Shown here: positions 8,801 through 14,427 of the stretch, one piece after another | Layout: each line of letters opens with the position of its first letter | Numbering within the stretch: the stretch's first letter is position 1 | From: Desulfopila_A sp964446655 | GTDB lineage: Bacteria; Desulfobacterota; Desulfobulbia; Desulfobulbales; Desulfocapsaceae | Reading direction: 5' to 3' | Length of the DNA: 31,068 nucleotides | NCBI GenBank assembly: GCA_964446655.1 | Contig: CAYUPL010000043.1 | Span: 1 to 31,068, forward strand | Notes under the pieces: model-generated | Told to the model about the DNA's origin: nothing | Seen by the model: the letters and a program-made list of their open reading frames with translations, nothing else | Databases searched by the model: none | Program-made: the position numbers and the translations under genes

Positions 8801-8913
8801 GCAAGGGCTGTGGTCTTTGCCAGGGGACATGTCCCATGAGAGGCGTCGATGTCATGGGTTTTACCATGGAGCAGCTCAGCAGTCAGGTAACGGCGGCGCT
8901 GAAGAAAGAATAG
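5848..8913 (+). CDS. hdrA: double HdrA-like FAD oxidoreductase with C-terminal 2[4Fe-4S] ferredoxin domain
   Basis: A 1021-residue tandem HdrA. Unit 1 has an FAD/NAD fold (VGGGVTGMQAA, residues 14-24), the cysteine-bearing TNDCSMC segment (56-62) and two inserted iron-sulfur motifs (Cys111/114/117/121; Cys158/167/170/174). Unit 2 starts with an HdrA N-terminal domain (VFVCHCGSN, 462-470), then a second FAD fold (VIGGGIAGMTAA, 601-612) without inserted clusters. A ferredoxin domain with two [4Fe-4S] motifs follows (Cys946/949/952/956; Cys985/988/991/995). HdrA is the flavin that bifurcates electrons in Mvh-Hdr complexes, so this protein likely links H2 oxidation to ferredoxin reduction and to the HdrBC-like partner. 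I preferred the ATG at 5848, preceded by a G-rich ribosome binding site, over the longer GTG start at 5794. QmoA/B-type proteins are the other close relatives. Confidence 0.9.
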   Translation: MLNEPMKVGSAMIVGGGVTGMQAALDLADAGYFVYLVEKTGAIGGAMAQLDKTFPTNDCSMCILAPKMVECGRHLNIKILTLSEITRITGTAGNFRVTVNEKPRYVDTERCIACGICTEKCPKSVDNEYDASAGRRKAIYVKYAQAVPLKYQIDAEACLRLKKPGACGICADVCVAEAIRFDDSGKVHELSVGALILAPGFEAFDPTAAGVWGYGKFPNVITSLQLERYLSATGPTDGRLLRPSDGKPVRKMAFLQCVGSRDENRCTNGYCSSVCCMYAIKEAVVAKQHVPGLSAAIYYMDMRTHGKDFDAYMEKAKSEDGVRFVRCRVHGVEPFSRNGDLRLHYINEEGRQMEELFDMVVLSVGLTTPPHVKQLAEIAGIQLSASNFASTSDFAPVNTSKEGIFACGAFSGPKGIPQCVVEGSAAAAAASVKLATVRGEMNHVRNFPEERSVTGEEPRIGVFVCHCGSNISDVVDVVALQQYAATLPGVVHVERNLFSCSQETQEILCSSIREKRLNRVVIAACTPRTHEPLFRETLKAAGINEYLVEMANIRNQNSWVHDDRQKATGKAFDLARMAVAKVAYSVALQPVAVPIIQRALVIGGGIAGMTAALNLADQGFEVDLLEKSHRLGGNALNLKHTFSGVHVPMQVAKLIDKVHIHEKITLHTETEVSKVEGFVGNFKTTLKSSGRKARTIEHGVSIIATGAAIFRPTEYGYKQIRCVVTAIEFEKLHELKEKHVKRGKSFVFIQCVGSRERGRMYCSKVCCTHSVQSAIELKREDPTRNVYILYRDMRTYGEREYLFKKAREMGVVFINYELHGKPQVSEVDRRIRVDVWDHVLHRPVRIQADMVVLATAIVANPEIDKLAQHYRVPLDNNGFFQEAHAKLRPVDFITEGVFTAGLAQYPKPVDESISQALAASARASTLLSRKQVYLDAVKAVVNEHKCDGCALCIDVCPYHAIELFEIDKGKGVPPAKLVRINTAQCKGCGLCQGTCPMRGVDVMGFTMEQLSSQVTAALKKE

Positions 8914-8949
8914 AAAATTTGTGTTTAGAGAAAGATAAGGGTGCAATAT

Positions 8950-9375
8950 ATGAATCACGAACCAAAAATCATAGCCTTCTGCTGCAACTGGTGCTCCTAT
9001 GCCGCTGCCGATCTTGCCGGATCATCCAGACTTAAATATCCTCACAATGTTCGGATAATTCGGGTCATGTGTTCGGGGATGGTGCATCCGGAACTGGTTC
9101 TTGAATCGTTGTCCCAGGGTGCCGATGGTGTGATGGTCCTGGGCTGTCAGCTGGGCGAATGCCATTACATCGATGGTAATCGCAAGGCCCAGGCCCGTTT
9201 TGAAATGATCCATGAGTTGCTGGAGGATTTTGGCTTCGAAGAGGAAAGATTTTCACTTTCCTGGGTCTCTTCGGCTGAACCGGAAAAATTTGTTCAGGCT
9301 GTCACCGGAATGGTGGAGCGCATTAAGCAGCTGGGCGAGACGACCGGACAGGACAGCAGGCAGCAGGAGGCATAG
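8950..9375 (+). CDS. mvhD: MvhD-like hydrogenase/Hdr electron-transfer subunit
   Basis: A 141-residue iron-sulfur protein of the MvhD family, which in methanogens carries a [2Fe-2S] cluster and connects the hydrogenase MvhAG to HdrA. Conserved cysteine groups are visible: FCCNWCSY near the N-terminus, VMCSG, and GCQLGECHY in the middle. I chose the ATG at 8950 (AAGG 9 nt upstream) over the in-frame GTG at 8941. It sits between hdrA and mvhG, the order expected for an Mvh-Hdr complex. No cysteine here is replaced by a TGA codon, unlike some selenocysteine-containing methanogen homologues. Confidence 0.93.
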   Translation: MNHEPKIIAFCCNWCSYAAADLAGSSRLKYPHNVRIIRVMCSGMVHPELVLESLSQGADGVMVLGCQLGECHYIDGNRKAQARFEMIHELLEDFGFEEERFSLSWVSSAEPEKFVQAVTGMVERIKQLGETTGQDSRQQEA

Positions 9376-9384
9376 GACGAGTAA

Positions 9385-10314
9385 ATGTCGCTACGGATAG
9401 CCATGGAGTGGCTCGGCGCATGTTCCGGCTGTGAAATCTCCTTTCTCAACATTGGTGAAGAACTGTTCTCTCTGTTGCTGGAGGATGTCGAAATCGTCCA
9501 CGCACCTCTGTTGATGGACCACAAATACAATGGGCAGACGGGAGACGGCAGCGGTATAACACTTCCTCCGGCTGATATAGGATTTGTTTCCGGCAGCGTT
9601 GCTAATGTTGAACATATTGAAGTCCTGCAGGAAATGCGTCGCAAATGTACTACGCTTGTTGCCCTGGGGACCTGTGCAACCCACGGTGGTATCCCGGCAC
9701 TTATGAACGGCAGGGATCAACGACAGAGCTGGGAGGAGATCTTCCAGACACATACCGCGGATCCAGGCAGCAGCGTTCCCGATGTCGAGGTGCCGGCGCC
9801 TCTGGACAGGGTATACGGATGCGATGAAAAATGTGACATTGATCTGCTGTTGCCCGGCTGTCCCCCCCATCCGCGACTGATCAGGGAGGTACTCCTCTCC
9901 AGACTGGAGAACAGGAAAATGATTCTGCCGGAGCGGAGTGTCTGTGACACCTGCCCGGTCCGACGAGAAGGCAAGGGCCAGGTCGGCACAGTCAGACGAT
10001 TTCTGGTCAATGCCGACTATAGCAAGGATACCCCTCTGGAGGAGATGCGCTGTCTGCTGGAGCAGGGTTTTCTCTGCCTTGGCCCGGTGACATTGGCCGG
10101 TTGTGCCGGAGATGGAGCTCCACGTTGTATACATGCCAGGGTGCCGTGTCGTGGTTGCTATGGTCCGGTGCGCCGGGGAGGCAATCAGCTTCTTGATATG
10201 ATGAACGCCATGACGAGTAACGGTATAGATTATAAAACAGTTGTCGATCGCCGCTCCATTCTCAGATTCAGCGGCGCTCATGGGCGGCTTCGACCGCTCA
10301 AAAAGAGGTCTTGA
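9385..10314 (+). CDS. mvhG: Mvh-type hydrogenase small subunit
   Basis: Small subunit of a cytoplasmic group 3 [NiFe(Se)] hydrogenase; its iron-sulfur clusters carry electrons from the active site. The 309-residue protein begins directly with the catalytic-face motif EWLGACSGCE (Cys13, Cys16) and has no Tat signal, so it is cytoplasmic. Cys97 (GTCATHGG) and Cys159 (LLPGCPPHP) complete the proximal cluster. Further cysteines at 187, 190, 223, 231, 240, 248, 255 and 258 can bind two more clusters. Only 3 nt separate its stop from the large-subunit ATG, indicating tight co-translation. An AGGA about 8 nt upstream supports the start. Confidence 0.94.
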   Translation: MSLRIAMEWLGACSGCEISFLNIGEELFSLLLEDVEIVHAPLLMDHKYNGQTGDGSGITLPPADIGFVSGSVANVEHIEVLQEMRRKCTTLVALGTCATHGGIPALMNGRDQRQSWEEIFQTHTADPGSSVPDVEVPAPLDRVYGCDEKCDIDLLLPGCPPHPRLIREVLLSRLENRKMILPERSVCDTCPVRREGKGQVGTVRRFLVNADYSKDTPLEEMRCLLEQGFLCLGPVTLAGCAGDGAPRCIHARVPCRGCYGPVRRGGNQLLDMMNAMTSNGIDYKTVVDRRSILRFSGAHGRLRPLKKRS

Positions 10315-10317
10315 TTC

Positions 10318-11769
10318 ATGGCAAAAGTTGTAACCATAGCACCGGTGTCCCGTATTGAAGGGCATGCCAAAATAGCCATTCATCTGGATGACAGCGGCAA
10401 TGTTACCGATGCCTTCCTGCATATCCAATCATTGCGCGGCTTCGAAAAGTTCATTGAGGGGCGAGCGGCGGAAGAGGTGCCGCGTATCGTCAATCGTATC
10501 TGTGGGATCTGTCCCTGGATGCACCATCTGGCCTCAGTCAAGGCTGTTGATGGTGCTTTTGGGGTGATACCGACGCCGACGGGTCATCGGCTCCGGGAAC
10601 TCTGCCAGGTGCTGGCCCATATCAATGATAAAATCCTTCATTTTTTCTTTTTAGCCGCGCCCGATTTTGTCTTGGGACCCGATTCGGACTATTCGGTCAG
10701 AAACGTTATGGGCATTGTCAAGGCCCGGCCTGAGCTGGCACAGCGTGTCGTCAAGATGCGGCGTCTTGGCCAGGCAATGCTGGAGCGGTTTGCCGGCAAA
10801 GCAATCCATCCCATTGCCGGAGTGGTGGGCGGTTTTTCGAAACCGATGCTGGAGTCCGAACGGCTCGAAATGCTGAAGGACACCCGTATACTTCTTGATT
10901 TTGCCCGTTACAGTATAGACTATGCCAAAAAACATGTTTTTGCCGACTATGGTGATGTCATTGGTGGGCTTGGAGCGATCACAACAGGCTTTCTCGGCAC
11001 TGTCGACCGGAGCGACGGATCGTTACGGCTTTACGATGGTGTGCAGAGGCTGATGAAACCGGATGGCGGTTTCGTTGAATTCGAGGCGTTGCAGTATGAT
11101 ACCTATATCGGCGAGCATGTCGAGCCCTGGGGGTATGGCAAAATGCCCTATGCCAGATCGTGGCAGGAAGGGTTTTCCTTAAACCTCGACAGCCCCAAAG
11201 GAATCTACCGCGCCAATACCCTTGCCCGCATAAACGTTTGTGAGAAAATGGCAACCCCTCTGGCCCAGGCCGAACTGGAGGAGTTTCGTGCCGGATACGG
11301 CCGCCCGGCGCAGCAGACCCTGCTGTATCACCAGGCCAGGTTGATAGAGATGCTGTACGCCTGCGAGAGAACCATAGAACTGCTTGAATGGGATGATATA
11401 ACCGATAGCGATATCCGCGCGACAGCTGTGCCCGGCGCCGGACGGGGGGTGGGCATTGTCGAAGCTCCACGAGGGACCCTGATTCATGATTATACCACCA
11501 ACGAGCAGGGTTGCATCGAGAGTGCCAACCTCATTGTGGGAACGACACACAATATTGGCCCTATGAATATGAGCGTCAGGCAGGCTGCCGGTCTGCTTAT
11601 AAAAAACGGCAATATTTCCCAGGGGTTGTTGAACAAGGTGGAGATGGCCGTTAGGGCCTATGACCCGTGAATGTCGTGCGCCACACATCGCCTGGATGGC
11701 GGTGTTCCCATATCTCTGCAGATATTTGACGGTAACGGACGGAAAGTGGCTGAGCAGAGCAGCCGTTGA
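10318..11769 (+). CDS. mvhA: [NiFeSe] hydrogenase large subunit, selenoprotein (Sec encoded by TGA 11668-11670)
   Basis: Catalytic subunit that splits or forms H2. The N-terminal motif RICGICPWMHH (Cys62, Cys65) supplies two metal ligands. The standard frame ends after Asp449-Pro450 at a TGA. Continuing in frame gives U451-Met-Ser-Cys454-Ala-Thr-His457, a perfect DPCxxCxxH nickel motif with selenocysteine at the first cysteine, then 26 residues and a TGA at 11767-11769. The total is 483 residues. Without read-through the subunit would lack two of four metal ligands and the protease cleavage site after His457, although protease, small subunit and MvhD look intact. Selenocysteine at this exact position is known in VhuU of methanogens and HysA of sulfate reducers. 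A SECIS-like hairpin follows at 11685-11705. Read-through is strongly inferred, not measured. Confidence 0.92.
11685..11705 (+). promoter_or_regulatory. bacterial SECIS hairpin for selenocysteine insertion
   Basis: ACATCGCC (11685-11692) pairs with GGCGGTGT (11698-11705) as an unbroken 8-bp stem with one G-U pair and a 5-nt loop TGGAT. It begins 14 nt after the TGA, inside the coding sequence. Bacterial SECIS elements lie just 3' of the UGA and have a small apical loop with G near its 5' side, recognised by SelB. Distance and loop fit; the fold was found by eye. Confidence 0.75.
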
Positions 11770-11868
11770 ATTACTGACAAGAAATGCTCTGTCTGCCTTG
11801 TGGATGGATGTTTGCGGACAAGCGACAAGTATGAACAGAGCCCCACTCAACCGGGAAAGAGGGTATTT

Positions 11869-12123
11869 ATGACAACATCTTCACAGAGACCGCAGAGAAA
11901 AAAAGTACGAGCTGAAAATCCCACTGGGGCGTGTGGGTATGTTGATCACATGACCATTGATGAATTGCGTGAGCGTGCCGTGGGAGAGGAGTTTGATGCC
12001 ACCTGTCCGAGCTGTGGCATGTTTCACCTGACACGAGCAGAAATTGATCAGCTTAATAGTGAAAAATTTACGGAATCGCAGGATTTTGCCAAGCTGCGGG
12101 ACGAGGCGGAAGAGTCAATCTGA
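11869..12123 (+). CDS. small CxxC-containing protein of unknown function
   Basis: An 84-residue soluble protein that I do not recognise. It has a basic N-terminal stretch (RPQRKKVR), one cysteine near residue 21, a CPSCG pair near residues 46-50 that could bind zinc or be redox active, and an acidic C-terminus. The ATG at 11869 has GAGGG 5 nt upstream; a longer open frame from 11800 has no such signal. It follows the true end of mvhA by 99 nt on the same strand and precedes the hypE remnant, so it is probably cotranscribed with the hydrogenase. A role in hydrogenase assembly is possible only by position. Confidence 0.65.
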   Translation: MTTSSQRPQRKKVRAENPTGACGYVDHMTIDELRERAVGEEFDATCPSCGMFHLTRAEIDQLNSEKFTESQDFAKLRDEAEESI

Positions 12124-12142
12124 ACGAACACGTCATTGTACT

Positions 12143-12583
12143 CTTATTCTGGTGGAGCACATTTATATTAATGAGCCGACTTTTTTCCCCGGAGGAAATA
12201 TCGGCAGTCTGGCGATATATGGAACCGTCAACAATCTCGCCATGCGTGGGGCAATGCCCCTGGCGCTCGGTCTCGGTGTTATAATTGAAGAGGGGTTTCC
12301 CCTTGAAGATCTCGAAAAAATTATAATTGCGGTCAGCAAAGCGTCGAAAGAGGCAGAGGTGGCGGTGGTTGCAGGTGATACCAAGGTGGCGCCGCAGGGT
12401 AAAATAAATGGAATATGCCTGAACACCTCCGGTATAGGGCTTGTGTGCGAAGGTACGGAGATATCCGGGGCCGGTGTTGAGGAACAGGACGCCCGGATCA
12501 TAGGAAAAGTCACAGCCTCTCCCATGGGCAGGGTTCGTCTCCACGGTAAAAACGGTACTCCTTCTTTTCTTGAAGCCTTGTAA
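12143..12583 (+). pseudogene. hypE: decayed hypE (hydrogenase maturation) remnant
   Basis: HypE normally has about 335 residues and dehydrates a carbamoyl group on its C-terminal cysteine to supply cyanide ligands. This frame keeps only the segment from FFPGGNIG through IEEGFPLEDL and GDTKV to NTSGIGLV. Near 12475 it jumps to what looks like the HypE C-terminal strand (ARIIGKVTASPMGRVRL), so about 125 central residues are missing. The N-terminal HGSGG region is absent and no good start codon exists. TAA at 12581-12583 interrupts the end; the codons after it read Leu-Pro-Ser-Ile-Ser, reminiscent of the normal LPRIC terminus with Arg and Cys lost. The conserved Asp of GTVND is Asn. A functional copy must lie elsewhere. 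Confidence 0.8.
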
Positions 12584-12607
12584 CTGCCCAGTATTTCAGC
12601 TTTCTTT

Positions 12608-12937
12608 TCATATATACGCGGCCAATCCGGTAAAGACGAGGATGAGGCCGACTATCTCAAAGAGGTTGCCCAGTGCGCTTGGGTTTCTCTGTCTATGCAG
12701 GAACTTTTCAAAGACATAGTCGTTCTTTTTTTTGCAGGCGATCGATTTCTGTAGAGGATGATTGATCCATTCTCCTGCTCCAATGAGGGTGATTCCTAAC
12801 GCTATTTGTCTCAGTCCGCTGAACAGCACATCCGTTTGACTCCATAAAAAAGAGAAGAGCATAAGACCTCCTCCAGCGGCCAGGAGGAAAATAAAAAAGT
12901 AACTGGTAAGTGGCGTCTGTGATTTTTTCGCAGCCAT
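12608..12937 (-). CDS. small integral membrane protein, unknown function
   Basis: A 109-residue protein with about three hydrophobic helices: residues 14-34 and 39-58 and a last one at the C-terminus (about 90-108). A charged loop rich in Lys, Arg and His lies between the second and third. I do not recognise a family. The frame is open back to 13138, but a candidate promoter at 12975-13003 places the transcript start near 12968, so upstream starts are unlikely. ATG at 12937 has an AGGAT 12 nt upstream; ATG at 12955 would leave almost no leader. It is convergent with the hypE remnant, 24 nt away. Confidence 0.7.
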   Translation of the reverse strand: MAAKKSQTPLTSYFFIFLLAAGGGLMLFSFLWSQTDVLFSGLRQIALGITLIGAGEWINHPLQKSIACKKKNDYVFEKFLHRQRNPSALGNLFEIVGLILVFTGLAAYI

Positions 12938-12974
12938 GATTGATACAATCCTCATAGAAACAGATGTTTCTTTT

Positions 12975-13003
12975 ATTCTATCTTTTCTTGGCGAAAATGT
13001 AAA
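12975..13003 (-). promoter_or_regulatory. candidate sigma-70 promoter for the small membrane protein
   Basis: Minus-strand TTTACA (12998-13003) and TAGAAT (12975-12980) are spaced by 17 nt, each five of six to consensus. Its place inside the long open frame decides the start of the downstream gene. Confidence 0.55.
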
Positions 13004-13088
13004 CGGCGCCTTCGTTTCCCTGGTGAGGTCTGGTCTTTCAGCTGTTTTTTTCTTCGGTACGAAAAGCGCATTGCTGAAACGATAAGAT

Positions 13089-13116
13089 TTGACAGGAAAC
13101 AAAACAGGTATACAAT
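13089..13116 (+). promoter_or_regulatory. strong candidate sigma-70 promoter for the outer-membrane protein
   Basis: A perfect TTGACA (13089-13094) and TACAAT (13111-13116; five of six) are separated by 16 nt. Transcription would begin near 13123, giving a leader of about 144 nt. The 329-bp region 12938-13266 holds this and the opposing promoter; nothing else was recognised in it. Confidence 0.6.
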
Positions 13117-13266
13117 GACACTGAGATAAAGTTAACAAAAAGCACCGCAGGTTTTTTGAGCTATGTAACAGAGCATAAAAGATCTACGCGCTGAAATCCC
13201 GACAGGGCTTTGGTTAATCAGAGAAGAAAAGTGCCAAGTGTCAACCCTTAGAGGAGGGAGAATTCC

Positions 13267-14232
13267 ATGAAGATGAAACTGTTTGTACAGGTCGTAACCG
13301 TATCTCTGGTCATGGCTTTATCGGCCCAGTCGGCCCTGGCTCTACGAGAACTGGGACAAAATCCGTTTTACAGTGATCCCATTGAGTCGGAAGAAGCCAT
13401 GAAAAACATGCTTCTCGACAAGCGGGATGATGTAAAAGAAGGATTGATAAAGGCCGGTTATCCCGGGCTGCATGAGCCGCTTATGGCTCAGATTGCTGAT
13501 GCTGAGATAAGGAAAGTGCAGTATCAAAAAGGACAGACCTTTGAATGGATGTTCTATCGCAAGAACGGCAAAGGCTCGGTCCGTGTAGACAGTAACGTCG
13601 TCTGGGAATCCGATGACCCTATCCGAAGCTATGAATTTTATGTGGATAGCAATGGAATGCGCTATACTCTGGCTGTGCCGCCGATCTGCGGTAATCCGGC
13701 CTTGGTGGGTTTCGGTCCTGCGCCTGCCGCACCGGTGCCTCCTCCTGTGGTAACCGCCGTAGAACCTGAACCTGCTCCGGTTGTGGCGCCTTCTGTCGAA
13801 CCGCGTCGTTTTCCGTTTCTGGCCGACGTCGGTTATCTGCAAATGTTGGATCCTGCCCACCACCTTCTTCTGCGTGTGGGAATGGAATTTCCTCTCGCCG
13901 ACAACTTCTCCGTAATAGGTATGATCGGCGGTGCACCAAAGCTCTCCGGTGAGGATGGAACTTCTGCTTTTATTGCCGATGTCTTTGCCAATTACACCGT
14001 GTCAAGGTTTTATGTAAGTCTGGGGGTAGGAGCATGGCTGACCGACGGCGACGATGATATCAAGTCCGAAGACAGTAGATTCGATCTGATCGTCAATGTC
14101 GGTACACGGATTTTCGGTGAACCGGATAGCTTCAACACTTCTGTTTTTCTTGAAGCTCGTTCCGGAATAGACGAACTCGATGAATTTGATCTTTATGGTC
14201 GGCTGGGAGCAGGCCTGCGTTTTCGTTTTTAG
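13267..14232 (+). CDS. outer-membrane beta-barrel protein with N-terminal periplasmic domain
   Basis: A 321-residue exported protein. It has a clear signal peptide (basic start, hydrophobic core, cleavage after about residue 25 at ALA), a soluble domain of about 125 residues, a linker rich in Pro, Ala and Val (about 152-178), and a C-terminal half of alternating hydrophobic strands ending in Phe (RLGAGLRFRF), the C-terminal signature for insertion by the Bam machinery. The barrel is short, about eight strands, as in OmpA/OmpW-like porins. A strong ribosome binding site (AGGAGGGAGA) precedes the ATG. No specific function can be assigned, and the N-terminal domain resembles nothing I can name. 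It stands alone with its own promoter and a downstream hairpin. Confidence 0.85.
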   Translation: MKMKLFVQVVTVSLVMALSAQSALALRELGQNPFYSDPIESEEAMKNMLLDKRDDVKEGLIKAGYPGLHEPLMAQIADAEIRKVQYQKGQTFEWMFYRKNGKGSVRVDSNVVWESDDPIRSYEFYVDSNGMRYTLAVPPICGNPALVGFGPAPAAPVPPPVVTAVEPEPAPVVAPSVEPRRFPFLADVGYLQMLDPAHHLLLRVGMEFPLADNFSVIGMIGGAPKLSGEDGTSAFIADVFANYTVSRFYVSLGVGAWLTDGDDDIKSEDSRFDLIVNVGTRIFGEPDSFNTSVFLEARSGIDELDEFDLYGRLGAGLRFRF

Positions 14233-14300
14233 AGCCAAGGTGTCTTGAAGGAAACATCAGATTTATCATAATACGCTCGAGTTTTAATAGGTTATAGTTA

Positions 14301-14340
14301 CCAACAGCCCGGTCTTTCTTGAGAAAGCCTGGGCTGTTGG
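14301..14340. terminator. long hairpin between convergent genes
   Basis: CCAACAGCCCGG and CTTTC pair with GAAAG and CCTGGGCTGTTGG around a TTGA loop: 18 positions with one mismatch and one G-U pair. It lies between convergent genes, 69 bp after the outer-membrane protein and 88 bp after the ClC gene. The T-runs on either side are poor, so it may act in both directions or mainly protect transcript ends. Confidence 0.6.
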
Positions 14341-14427
14341 TGTTTGCGGCCCAGGCAAAGTGCTGCTTGGTGGAGACGCGGGCTTCCTTGATCCGGTGTG
14401 ATTTATGGACAGGCTCTTAGACGCAGT

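Noticed and set aside
8080..8958. 292-residue open frame on the minus strand
   Set aside because: It is the reverse complement of the conserved second HdrA unit and ferredoxin domain.
9391..10428. 345-residue open frame on the minus strand
   Set aside because: It lies opposite mvhG and the start of mvhA, which are unmistakable, and has no family features of its own.
11767..11769. Second in-frame TGA of mvhA as another selenocysteine
   Set aside because: The sequence after it has no hydrogenase similarity and the tail already has the normal length for a cleaved C-terminal peptide.
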